Shown: piece after piece, positions 10,289 through 16,766 of the stretch
Numbering within the stretch: the first letter of the stretch is position 1
Layout of the letters: each line of letters begins with the position of its first letter
Assembly (NCBI GenBank): GCA_016209275.1
Contig: JACQWM010000042.1
Span: forward strand, 1-47,196
DNA from: Candidatus Omnitrophota bacterium
GTDB lineage: Bacteria > Omnitrophota > Gorgyraeia > Aquiviventales > Aquiviventaceae
Direction: 5' to 3'
Length of the DNA: 47,196 nucleotides
Notes under the pieces: generated by a model
Database searches by the model: none
Told to the model about the DNA's origin: nothing
What the model saw: the letters and a program-made list of their open reading frames with translations, nothing else
Position numbers and translations under genes: made by a program

Positions 10289-11581
10289 TTAAATCTCCTT
10301 GCGGTGCGTCTGGTCCTTGAGGACCCCGACGAAGGTGTATTCTTCAGGCGATTTGCCGGTGTCTTGATGCGTCAGCACGCCTCGCATGACTTGGTCGCGC
10401 CATTCGCCCCGCCAGCGCACCACGGCCCCGGAGGGTTTGCTCTGCATCGTCTCCCAGACCATCTCTCCGTTGGCATTGCGGGTCGCGGTATAGTTGGACG
10501 AGGGGAAGCCTTGCGCGCTAAACAGGCTGGACGCAATCTCATGATCGGTGAACGCCAGATGATCGTGTTTCGCCGCTGTTCCGCTTGCCGGCGAAAGAGA
10601 GCTCAGCGTTAAATCCCAGGCCGTACCCTCAAGGCTGGCCCGCTGGTTGAACATGGCCAGTTGCGCCGAGGTGGCCTCAGCCCGCCGCAGGCTGCCGATC
10701 GATTTCAAGAAAACCGCCGCCGCGTGCTCTTCTTGCCCGATGACGTTGACATTCGCGCGGAACGTTGAGACGGTCTTTACTGAAAGGATGACCGACACAA
10801 CGGCTACTGCGGTAACCGCCAGAGCGGCTGTCACCATTGGAGACTTGGTGGCAAAGCGACCCAGTGACCCAGTGGTCGTGTCATGGCCACCTGGCCACCT
10901 GGCCACCTGGCCACCACCTGTCGTTTCTTGTCTCTGGCGTCGTTGCTCTTCAACCCGCCGCAGAAATTCCTCGGACCCGACCACCGGCCGCTCCATCGCC
11001 TGCTGCCACTGCCGCAACTCTTGCGCCGTCAATGACGCCATCGCCTGCTCGTATGTCTGCCCTGGATGCGTTCGGCTCAGCATATCTTGGACCTCCCGTA
11101 CCTCGCCGCTCGTGATCGGCCCGATTGACGATCCGTTTACGGCGAGGTAGCTGGGATAGCTGCTCCACGCATAGGCGCCGAAATCCTGTGCAACACCCGC
11201 CGCGTTCGGCAGTTGGTGCAGCACAGCCGTTGCATACAGCACTGAGGGCGCTTTTTCCATCAAGGTCATGGCAAACCGCGAGCGAAAGATGTGTCCCGTG
11301 TGGTCATGCCGCTTCCCCACATATTTGGTGTAGCGCGAATTGAGCGCATGCATGATGGCCGACACCGTGGCCCCGTTGGTCGGCTCCAGCAGCAGGCGAA
11401 CCTCACTGGGCAGCAGGACAAAGGCATAGAGCCGGAAGCTAAACCGCTGCTTGGCTTCTTGGAGGAATTGGAGGTAGGTCTCGTAATCTTGTGTCTCGCG
11501 GAACAGAGGGACCCCCTCCATCGCTTGGGATGTCACCGCATAGAGGGCTCCTTCGATATGGACTCTCACCGGCCTCGGCAT
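10289..11581 (-). CDS. Degenerate RAYT (REP-associated transposase) domain fused to a membrane segment and a periplasmic domain
   Basis: The protein has about 430 residues. Residues 1-145 look like a RAYT/Y1 transposase (PF01797 type): EGALYAVTSQAM, LFRETQDYETYLQFL, SRYTKYVGKRHDHTGHIFRSRF. The Tyr-containing helix is kept, but the HUH metal motif, normally like PNHVHLL, reads PSEVRLL near residues 57-63, so both histidines are gone. A linker (about 200-246) includes a GGGQVARWPGGH stretch encoded by an 8-base repeat. Residues about 248-268 are a transmembrane helix. Residues about 316-422 match a domain shared with the proteins at 19725-20369 and 25517-26173 (LxGTxW, DxLxF, VWE, GxV, FxG). 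Predicted topology puts the RAYT part in the cytoplasm and the C-terminus in the periplasm. Transposition is unlikely; a domesticated nucleic-acid-binding or sensing role is inferred. Confidence 0.85.
   Translation of the reverse strand: MPRPVRVHIEGALYAVTSQAMEGVPLFRETQDYETYLQFLQEAKQRFSFRLYAFVLLPSEVRLLLEPTNGATVSAIMHALNSRYTKYVGKRHDHTGHIFRSRFAMTLMEKAPSVLYATAVLHQLPNAAGVAQDFGAYAWSSYPSYLAVNGSSIGPITSGEVREVQDMLSRTHPGQTYEQAMASLTAQELRQWQQAMERPVVGSEEFLRRVEEQRRQRQETTGGGQVARWPGGHDTTTGSLGRFATKSPMVTAALAVTAVAVVSVILSVKTVSTFRANVNVIGQEEHAAAVFLKSIGSLRRAEATSAQLAMFNQRASLEGTAWDLTLSSLSPASGTAAKHDHLAFTDHEIASSLFSAQGFPSSNYTATRNANGEMVWETMQSKPSGAVVRWRGEWRDQVMRGVLTHQDTGKSPEEYTFVGVLKDQTHRKEI
10884..10915 (-). repeat. Four perfect 8-bp tandem repeats inside the RAYT-fusion gene
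   Basis: The unit TGGCCACC (plus strand) is repeated four times without mismatch. It lies in the linker between the RAYT domain and the transmembrane helix. The unit length is not a multiple of three, so gain or loss of one unit would shift the frame before the membrane segment. Confidence 0.9.
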
Positions 11582-11590
11582 CTCAGAGTG

Positions 11591-11622
11591 CTCCCAACTC
11601 CCAGCTCTTAGCTCCTAGCTTG
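11591..11622. repeat. 7-bp tandem repeat, degenerate (CTCCCAA/CTCTTAG/CTCCTAG type)
   Basis: Four successive 7-base units (CTCCCAA, CTCCCAG, CTCTTAG, CTCCTAG) sit immediately upstream of the RAYT-fusion start. It belongs to a heptamer-repeat class seen at several other places in the window. Confidence 0.7.
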
Positions 11623-11626
11623 CGAA

Positions 11627-11745
11627 GTGCCAGGCACCGCATCTGGTCCCAGCCTAGAACCGCCCCATAAAGAAGAAGGAAGATGCCGACAGTGCCAGGC
11701 ACCGCCATGACGCGCGCCTGACACTGAAGCTGTTGTGCCTGGCAC
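11627..11745. repeat. Cluster of four GTGNCAGGCRC palindromic repeats upstream of the RAYT gene
   Basis: Copies are at 11627-11637 (GTGCCAGGCAC), 11692-11702 (the same), 11714-11724 (GTGTCAGGCGC on the minus strand) and 11735-11745 (GTGCCTGGCAC). Each is a near-perfect short palindrome starting with GTG. RAYT genes are typically flanked by REP palindromes, so these are the natural candidates for the cognate repeats. The same core is inserted in two coding genes at 13379-13422 and 14716-14762. Confidence 0.75.
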
Positions 11746-11759
11746 CCGGAGCCGGGCAC

Positions 11760-11787
11760 AAAAAAACTACGGCTGGGAAAGCCGTAG
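11760..11787 (-). terminator. Intrinsic terminator between riboswitch and RAYT-fusion gene
   Basis: Read on the minus strand, CTACGGCT pairs perfectly with AGCCGTAG across a 5-base loop and is followed directly by seven T residues. It lies downstream of the riboswitch and upstream of the first gene, so it is a second point where transcription could stop. Confidence 0.75.
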
Positions 11788-11892
11788 CTCCGCTTCCGCC
11801 ACACTACGTGGCGGACCCGCCAAAGTTCTGTGGCGGGGGGACTCATTTGATTCGCGTACCACTTCCAAGAACTCATTCAGCACCCCATCAAC
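11788..11892 (-). ncRNA. Structured leader segment with two strong hairpins, unassigned
   Basis: On the minus strand this leader segment contains CCCGCCA/TGGCGGG and TCCGCCAC/GTGGCGGA hairpins in direct succession, just before the 11760-11787 terminator. It lies between two intrinsic terminators. It may be part of an extended expression platform or a second RNA element; I do not recognise an Rfam class. A 97-residue reading frame crossing it is mostly hairpin sequence and is not believable as a gene. Confidence 0.5.
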
Positions 11893-11924
11893 AAAAAACG
11901 TCCTCCGCAAAGCGAAGGACGTTT
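11893..11924 (-). terminator. Riboswitch expression-platform terminator
   Basis: On the minus strand AAACGTCCT (11924-11916) pairs with AGGACGTTT (11904-11896), nine perfect pairs, followed by a T run to 11893. The left arm can instead pair with GACGTT at 11933-11928 to form a six-pair antiterminator. That same segment is the 3-prime strand of the aptamer P1 helix. The layout predicts that ligand binding favours termination, though the P1 helix has mismatches and this is inference. Confidence 0.85.
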
Positions 11925-11927
11925 CTC

Positions 11928-12076
11928 AACGTCTGGCAACCCGGCTATCCCACCCCCTGCTGGTGCGCCGAAGGCGCACGCTGCAATGCAGCGGTCGCTT
12001 TTAGCGACGCCAGCAGGGGGTGGGACCCGTGGCTTTGCGTCCCCCGCTTACGCGGGGTTTGCCCTGAACAGTGGTT
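11928..12076 (-). promoter_or_regulatory. Cyclic-di-GMP-I (GEMM-I) riboswitch with an expanded, three-hairpin P3 arm
   Basis: On the minus strand the hallmark GEMM elements occur in order: CAGGGCAAACC (about 12066-12056), P2 stem CCCCGC-GTAA-GCGGGG with a GNRA loop (12057-12042), GACGCAAAGCC (12041-12031), the P3 arm, and AGCCGGGTTGCC (11946-11935). P1 can form between AACCACTG (12076-12069) and CAGACGTT (11935-11928) with a 2x2 mismatch. The GGG after CA is the form usual for c-di-GMP rather than the cGAMP-type variant. P3 is unusual: a perfect 16-bp stem (11948-11963 with 12010-12025) encloses three consecutive 15-nt hairpins of 6 bp each. It lies between a promoter and the RAYT-fusion/giant-protein operon. 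Confidence 0.92.
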
Positions 12077-12114
12077 TCGCTTGTCAAATAGACTCTGGCT
12101 CTAACTCTGCCTAG

Positions 12115-12144
12115 ACCATACCTGAACCGGTGTTTGGCTGTCAA
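12115..12144 (-). promoter_or_regulatory. Sigma-70-like promoter for the riboswitch operon
   Basis: Minus strand -35 TTGACA (12144-12139), an 18-base spacer and -10 TATGGT (12120-12115) place a start near 12108, about 30 bases before the first conserved aptamer residues. Confidence 0.7.
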
Positions 12145-12244
12145 GGCTCGGCCAGACTTTTTTCCCAGATTTTTGAAAGTGGAATCGCTCCGAAGCAAAG
12201 CTCTACTCGTCTTGCCTGGACACAGCTTACGGTTGCCGCCTGCC

Positions 12245-12276
12245 TGTCAGCGACGGCGCGTGTCAGCGACGGCGCG
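12245..12276. repeat. Tandem duplication of a 16-bp unit next to a promoter
   Basis: TGTCAGCGACGGCGCG occurs twice head to tail, ending at the base before a TTGACA box. It could be an operator-like duplication or simple slippage. Confidence 0.7.
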
Positions 12277-12305
12277 TTGACAATTGCTCTGCCTCATGCT
12301 AAGCT
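12277..12305 (+). promoter_or_regulatory. Candidate promoter for the DUF5678/retropepsin pair
   Basis: TTGACA at 12277-12282, a 17-base spacer and a weak -10 TAAGCT at 12300-12305 precede the start codon at 12328. The -35 box is perfect and the -10 poor. Confidence 0.45.
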
Positions 12306-12327
12306 CCCTAATGAGGAGATAAATGTC

Positions 12328-12576
12328 ATGTCAAAACTCGCGAACGGAAAACATCGCCTCCCTCGATCATCTCGAGCTGACCAGACCTGGATTCGCCAGC
12401 ATTTGGAGGAGTTGGTCGACAAATACGCCGGCCAATACGCCGTGGTGGCACAGGGTGATCTCTTCGTGGGATATGACCCTGTCGATCTTGAAGCGAAAGC
12501 GCGTCGAAAACATCCCAGGACGATCCCATCGGTCCTCCGCGTTCCTCGACCCGAAGACTTCACGTGCGCGCTATAA
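12328..12576 (+). CDS. Small DUF5678-like protein
   Basis: This encodes 82 residues. The start ATG at 12328 is chosen because AGGAGAT lies 8 bases upstream; an earlier ATG at 12323 is in another frame. The sequence (WIRQHLEELVDKYAGQYAVV, then a GDLFVGYDPVDLEAKARRKHP segment and VLRVPRPEDF) resembles DUF5678, a family of short proteins of unknown function. They carry a kinked helix ending in K(Y/H)PG and a VPRPE-like tail. Its last 13 bases overlap the next gene, which encodes a retropepsin-like protein, so the two are translated together. The pair may act like a small accessory module, but no function is established from sequence. Confidence 0.75.
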   Translation: MSKLANGKHRLPRSSRADQTWIRQHLEELVDKYAGQYAVVAQGDLFVGYDPVDLEAKARRKHPRTIPSVLRVPRPEDFTCAL

Positions 12577-12986
12577 CCTTCCCGTATGGCCTCTATCGCG
12601 GGCTTCCAAGTCCGCTTATCCCTGTGCAATTCCGCGGTCCTCGCGACTGGAAAGAAGTCTGGGTCTATGTCGATTCCGGCGCGTTTCTGTCGATCCTGGC
12701 TGAGGCAGAAGCCAGACTGCTTGGGCTGACGCTGGAAGAAGGGAAACTGACGTACTCGATTGTCGGCGATGGCAGTTTGATCCCCGTGTACATCCATGAA
12801 TTGTCCATCCGAATCGGCCCGTCTGAAGTGAGAGCACGTATTGGCTTTTCGCCACGCCTGGGAGTGGGATTCAACCTCCTGGGACGACAGGATATCTTCA
12901 CCGCGTTTGACGTCACTTTCAGCGATTTCCGACGGCAGGTGATCTTTGCGCCCGTTGGGAAGAAGTCCCATTCGTCCGGCGCCTAG
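12564..12986 (+). CDS. Retropepsin-like aspartic protease
   Basis: This encodes 140 residues starting at GTG 12564; no in-frame ATG is near. The catalytic loop is VYVDSGAFLSIL (Asp at about residue 37), the DSG form of the retroviral-type D(T/S)G motif. The C-terminal FNLLGRQDIF matches the hydrophobic-hydrophobic-Gly motif that ends such domains. Proteins of this size are single-domain and act as dimers. No signal peptide or membrane segment is visible, so it is probably cytoplasmic. It follows the DUF5678-like gene with a 13-base overlap. Its substrate is unknown. The family call is fairly secure; activity is inferred. Confidence 0.8.
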   Translation: MRAITFPYGLYRGLPSPLIPVQFRGPRDWKEVWVYVDSGAFLSILAEAEARLLGLTLEEGKLTYSIVGDGSLIPVYIHELSIRIGPSEVRARIGFSPRLGVGFNLLGRQDIFTAFDVTFSDFRRQVIFAPVGKKSHSSGA

Positions 12987-13071
12987 CGCCGTTCCAACGA
13001 TCTCCGCCGAAAGCCTCCCGTATCGTCCAGCAGGAACGGCACTCGCTGCGGAGGATGGGTATAATGAGGTC

Positions 13072-14406
13072 ATGTACTCCCTCCTGCTCATCGGTGCTAT
13101 CCTTTGCGCCTACGCCAACAGCCTGACTGGCCCCTTCCTGTTTGATACCCTGCTCGGGACGACGCAAAATCCCCTCATCCTCTTCCCTCATTGGCCAAGC
13201 TGGTCTGAACTGATCACGCCACCCGTCACCGCCGGGCGCCCTATCATTGTGTTGAGTCTGCTCGCGAATGCCGCCATCGGTGGGCTCTCACCCATCGGCT
13301 ATCATGTCGTCAACCTCGCCATCCACATCACGGCTGCGTTGGTGCTCTACGGACTGGTACGTCACACCCTTGCTCTCCAAAAAGTGACAGGCACTTTTTC
13401 AAAAAAAGCGCCTGTCACTTTTGCGGACGCTAATCGCATCGCGTTCGTCGCTGCCTTGCTCTGGGGTCTCCACCCACTGCAGACCCAAAGTGTCACCTAT
13501 ATTATTCAACGCGCCGAGTCGCTCATGGGGCTGTGCTATCTGTTCACTCTCTACTGTGTCTGTCGCAGCGCGACCGCAGCAACGCCACACCGCTGGTGGT
13601 GGATGGCTTTTATCAGTTGTGTCCTAGGCATGAGCACGAAAGCCGTGATGGTCACCGCGCCTCTTCTCACCTTGCTCTATGATCGCGTGTTCTTGGCCGG
13701 CTCCTGGGGGGAGGCCGTGCGGCGACGAGGCCTGTTGTATCTGGGACTGGCAGCCACGTGGGGGTGGTTGGCGTATTTAGCCATAGCGAGCGGGTCCGCC
13801 ACGCAAGGCAACGCGGGTCCAGCGATTTCGATCACGCCACTGGAGTACCTCCGAAGCCAGCCAGGCGTGATCCTGCACTACCTGAAGCTGATCGTCTGGC
13901 CCGATCCGCTCGTGTTCGACTATGTCTGGCCGGTCGCGACCACGGCACGCGCCATCTGGCCACCAACGATCGTGCTCGGTCTCTTGATAGCTCTCATCAT
14001 CGTGGCGTGGCGATTCGCACCCGCAATCAGTTTTTTTGGCATTGCGTTCTTTCTGCTGCTGGCTCCGACGTCGACCATCTTCCCCATCGCTGATCTGGCC
14101 GCCGAACACCGTCTGTACCTGCCGCTAGCTCCCGCCGTGCTGCTTGGCATCCTCGCGGCAGATCGCGTGCTTCCTCGACGAATCGGCATGTGGCTCGCCG
14201 TCTTCTTCGTCGTAACCTGGGGAGGACTCACCCTGCGGAGGAATATGGACTATCGCAGCGAAGAGGGCATGTGGCGCGACGTCGTGGCCAAGCGTCCCCT
14301 TAATGCCAGAGCGCAGATCAATCTTGGGATGGTGCTGATCAAGCAAAAGCGCATCGACGAGGGGAATCGGTATCTGCAGAAAGGGCTGCAGCTCAGGCAG
14401 GAATGA
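13072..14406 (+). CDS. TMTC-like multi-pass membrane protein with short TPR tail
   Basis: This encodes 444 residues. ATG 13072 starts directly with the first membrane segment (MYSLLLIGAILCAYANSLTG); upstream in-frame sequence is hydrophilic and lies within the previous gene. About ten hydrophobic segments follow, with family landmarks GPFLFD, SPIGYHVVNLAIH and HPLQTQSVTYIIQRAESL. The tail (about 405-440) holds one TPR. The family resembles eukaryotic TMTC O-mannosyltransferases and bacterial TPR glycosyltransferases that use lipid-linked sugars. The usual loop motif FL(W/F)DD is FLFDT, with one Asp missing, so activity is doubtful. A palindromic repeat is inserted at residues about 104-118. 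A perfect TATAAT ends 6 bases before the ATG, so a leaderless mRNA is possible. The stop overlaps the next gene (ATGA). Confidence 0.8.
   Translation: MYSLLLIGAILCAYANSLTGPFLFDTLLGTTQNPLILFPHWPSWSELITPPVTAGRPIIVLSLLANAAIGGLSPIGYHVVNLAIHITAALVLYGLVRHTLALQKVTGTFSKKAPVTFADANRIAFVAALLWGLHPLQTQSVTYIIQRAESLMGLCYLFTLYCVCRSATAATPHRWWWMAFISCVLGMSTKAVMVTAPLLTLLYDRVFLAGSWGEAVRRRGLLYLGLAATWGWLAYLAIASGSATQGNAGPAISITPLEYLRSQPGVILHYLKLIVWPDPLVFDYVWPVATTARAIWPPTIVLGLLIALIIVAWRFAPAISFFGIAFFLLLAPTSTIFPIADLAAEHRLYLPLAPAVLLGILAADRVLPRRIGMWLAVFFVVTWGGLTLRRNMDYRSEEGMWRDVVAKRPLNARAQINLGMVLIKQKRIDEGNRYLQKGLQLRQE
13379..13422. repeat. In-frame palindromic repeat insertion (REP-like pair)
   Basis: Left arm AAAAGTGACAGGCACTTTTT and right arm AAAAAAGCGCCTGTCACTTTT are inverted copies with one mismatch in the core. 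Each arm is itself a small dyad (GTG..CAC). It encodes KVTGTFSKKAPVTF in frame in the TMTC-like protein and shares its core with repeats beside the RAYT gene. Confidence 0.8.
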
Positions 14407-16457
14407 AAATCCCTAAGATGCTGTTGCTCTGTCTTGCAATCCTCGTGGTCTACGCTAACAGTTTGACCGGCCCCTTCCTCTTTGACAGCGTCCTTGGCAT
14501 CACAGAGAGCGCTGTCTTGCGAGCATCATGGCCAGGGTGGCACCAACTGCTCACCGCCCCGGCGGCTGGAGGACGGCCGCTCCTCACCTTGAGCTTGTGG
14601 CTGAATTATGCTTTGCACGGGCTCTCGCCATTCGGGTATCACCTGGTCAACCTGCTGACCCATCTCAGCGCCACGCTGCTGCTCTATGGCGTGGTCCGCC
14701 GCACCCTTCAACTTCAAAAAGTGTCAGGCACTTCTGGAAGGCCAAAAGTATCTGACACTTCTACTTCTACGGATGCTGAGCGCATCGCCTTCGCTACCGC
14801 CCTGCTCTGGAGCCTGCATCCGCTACAGACCCAGAGTGTCACGTACGTGATTCAGCGCGCAGAATCGTTGATGGGGTTGTGTTACCTGGCCACGTTGTAC
14901 TGCGTCTGTCGAAGCGCATCATCGATGAAGCCACGGCCGTGGTGGGTCCTGGCGATGATCAGCTGCGCAGCCGGCATGAGCAGCAAGGCTGTCATGATCA
15001 CCGCTCCGCTGCTCACCCTCATGTACGATCGCGTCTTCCTGGCTGGCTCATGGAGATCTGCGCTTCGACAACGAGCGCCGCTGTACGTTGGCTTGGCAGC
15101 CACCTGGGGATGGCTGGCATATCTCATTCAGGCCAGCGGCGCAGCGTCCGAAGGCAGCGTCGGAGCGTCGGTCATGGCCCCCCTCGCGTACTTGCGTAGC
15201 CAGCCTGGCGTGATGCTGTATTATCTGAAGCTGATCGTCTGGCCTCATCCGCTGATCTTTGATTATGCCTGGCCTGCCGCGTCAACCATCCCCGCCGTCC
15301 TGTGGCCTGCGCTGGCTGTAGCACTCCTGCTGCTGCTCATCGCACGAGCGTGGAAGCGATCCCCTGCTTTGGGTTTTCTGGGTATTTCGTTCTTCCTCTT
15401 ATTGGCACCCACCTCAACGCTGTTTCCGATCGCTGACGTGGCCGCGGAGCATCGGCTGTACTTGCCGCTCGCACCGGCGATTACGCTCCTCGTGCTCATT
15501 GGCCGACGGCTCCTGCCACAGCGAGTCGCACCCTGGGTCGCTATCATGCTCGCCGTATCCTGGAGCGGGCTCACCATCCTCCGGAATCTTGACTATCGCG
15601 ATGAAACACGGATCTGGCAGGAGACCATCGCAAAACGCCCCCTGAACGCCCGCGCCTACAATAACCTGGGATTAGCGCTTCTGAAACAGGCCAGGACCGA
15701 TGAAGCGATGGTGGCGCTGCGCGAATCGATACGCCTGAATCCGAATCGGCCTGAGGCGTATCAAAACCTTGGCAACGCATTCGTGGGAAGCGGCAACCTC
15801 GATGAGGCGATGCGCGCCTACGATGACGCGCTGCGGATCAAGCCGGATTTTGCCGAAGCGCACATGAGTGCTGCGAACATCTTGGTCCTGCAGGGCAAGT
15901 TGGATGAGGCGATCCGTCGCTACAAAGAAGCGGTCCAGATGAAGCCTGGGGACGCCGCCATCCACATCAATCTCGGCACCGCGCTCGCACTCCAAGGCCA
16001 AGTCGATCAGGCCATCACGCAATTCCGAGAGGTCCTCCGTATTGATCCCTCCGCGGCGCTGGCGCATTACAAGCTCGCCAATCTCCTGGCCAAACAGGGG
16101 CAACGAGCAGAGGCGATCATGCATTACCAGCGCGTGCTGCGACTCAGCCCTCGCCATGCCGACGCCCACAATAATCTGGCCGCGCTCTTGGCCGAGGATG
16201 GCAAGTTCAACGAGGCTGAGGATCACTACCGGCAAGCCCTGGCCATCAAGCCAGAATACGCAGAAGCGCACAACAACTTCGGCGTGCTCTTAGCGCAGAT
16301 CGGGCGAGCAGAAGACGCGAAGGCGCACTTCGAGGACGCGTTACGATTGAAGCCGAACTATCCTTCCGCCCACAACAATCTGGGCCTCCTCCTCCAGAGC
16401 CAAGGCAAGATGGAAGAAGCTCAGCAACATTTTGAGCTCGCTCCCCTTGCCCAGTAA
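14403..16457 (+). CDS. TMTC-like membrane protein with eight C-terminal TPRs
   Basis: This encodes 684 residues and overlaps the preceding paralogue by ATGA. Residues 1-395 form about ten membrane segments matching the upstream gene closely (GPFLFD, SPFGYHLVNLLTHL, HPLQTQSVTYVIQRAESL, FFLLLAPTSTLFPIADVAAEHRLYLPLAPA). Residues about 415-680 are eight consecutive TPRs of the AYNNLGLALLKQ type. The layout is that of TMTC-type O-glycosyltransferases, which act at the cytoplasmic membrane with TPRs probably selecting protein substrates. The acidic loop motif reads FLFDS, missing the second Asp of the usual DD. A decayed palindromic repeat lies at residues about 105-124, exactly where the paralogue has its insertion. 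The pair arose by tandem duplication; in the upstream copy only one TPR remains. Confidence 0.82.
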   Translation: MKIPKMLLLCLAILVVYANSLTGPFLFDSVLGITESAVLRASWPGWHQLLTAPAAGGRPLLTLSLWLNYALHGLSPFGYHLVNLLTHLSATLLLYGVVRRTLQLQKVSGTSGRPKVSDTSTSTDAERIAFATALLWSLHPLQTQSVTYVIQRAESLMGLCYLATLYCVCRSASSMKPRPWWVLAMISCAAGMSSKAVMITAPLLTLMYDRVFLAGSWRSALRQRAPLYVGLAATWGWLAYLIQASGAASEGSVGASVMAPLAYLRSQPGVMLYYLKLIVWPHPLIFDYAWPAASTIPAVLWPALAVALLLLLIARAWKRSPALGFLGISFFLLLAPTSTLFPIADVAAEHRLYLPLAPAITLLVLIGRRLLPQRVAPWVAIMLAVSWSGLTILRNLDYRDETRIWQETIAKRPLNARAYNNLGLALLKQARTDEAMVALRESIRLNPNRPEAYQNLGNAFVGSGNLDEAMRAYDDALRIKPDFAEAHMSAANILVLQGKLDEAIRRYKEAVQMKPGDAAIHINLGTALALQGQVDQAITQFREVLRIDPSAALAHYKLANLLAKQGQRAEAIMHYQRVLRLSPRHADAHNNLAALLAEDGKFNEAEDHYRQALAIKPEYAEAHNNFGVLLAQIGRAEDAKAHFEDALRLKPNYPSAHNNLGLLLQSQGKMEEAQQHFELAPLAQ
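14716..14762. repeat. Second in-frame palindromic repeat, degenerate
   Basis: AAGTGTCAGGCACTT (left) and AAGTATCTGACACTT (right) are inverted copies with two core mismatches. The repeat encodes KVSGTSGRPKVSDTS and occupies the same place in the protein as the 13379-13422 insertion. The repeat therefore either predates the gene duplication or marks a shared target site. Confidence 0.75.
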
Positions 16458-16499
16458 CCTGGCGGTCGACGTTAGCTATAGGCTTTCGTGTTATTCGAC

Positions 16500-16763
16500 C
16501 TATCGCTTGCGGTAGGCATCGCGCCGATGCCGCACATGCGCGATGGTAATCAGCTTGGCGTTGTCGTCAATCACGTACAGGACCCGGTAGTCTCCAACTC
16601 GCACGCGGTACTCGTGCGCTGAGCCTTCGAGCTTGGTGCATCCATGTGGACGCGGCGTCCCCTCCAACTCCAAAATCGCTGCGTCCACCTTCCTGACAAC
16701 CTCAGGAGGCAGGCGCTTGACATCCCGCTGGGCGGCGGAAGCGATCTCAACTTGGTAGGACAC
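16500..16763 (-). CDS. RelE/ParE-type toxin
   Basis: This encodes an 87-residue protein of the RelE superfamily, which cuts ribosome-associated mRNA. Visible features are YQVEIASAAQRDVKRLPPEV, then GDYRVLYVIDD and HVRHRRDAYRKR. The last carries the basic and Tyr residues expected near the RelE active site. Length and charge are typical. It starts 3 bases after the antitoxin gene stop, the usual antitoxin-first order for Phd/YefM-RelE pairs. A decayed copy of its 3-prime end lies at 17299-17356. Family call is secure; toxicity is not shown. Confidence 0.92.
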   Translation of the reverse strand: MSYQVEIASAAQRDVKRLPPEVVRKVDAAILELEGTPRPHGCTKLEGSAHEYRVRVGDYRVLYVIDDNAKLITIAHVRHRRDAYRKR

Positions 16764-16766
16764 GGC

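Noticed and set aside
11583-11876. 97-residue minus-strand frame before the RAYT gene
   Set aside because: It runs through terminator hairpins and palindromic repeats and has no ribosome site or domain.
11948-12025. Cloverleaf read as a tRNA-like gene or a viral-type terminal repeat
   Set aside because: It has no anticodon, T-loop or CCA features, and it sits exactly at the P3 position of a recognisable GEMM riboswitch.
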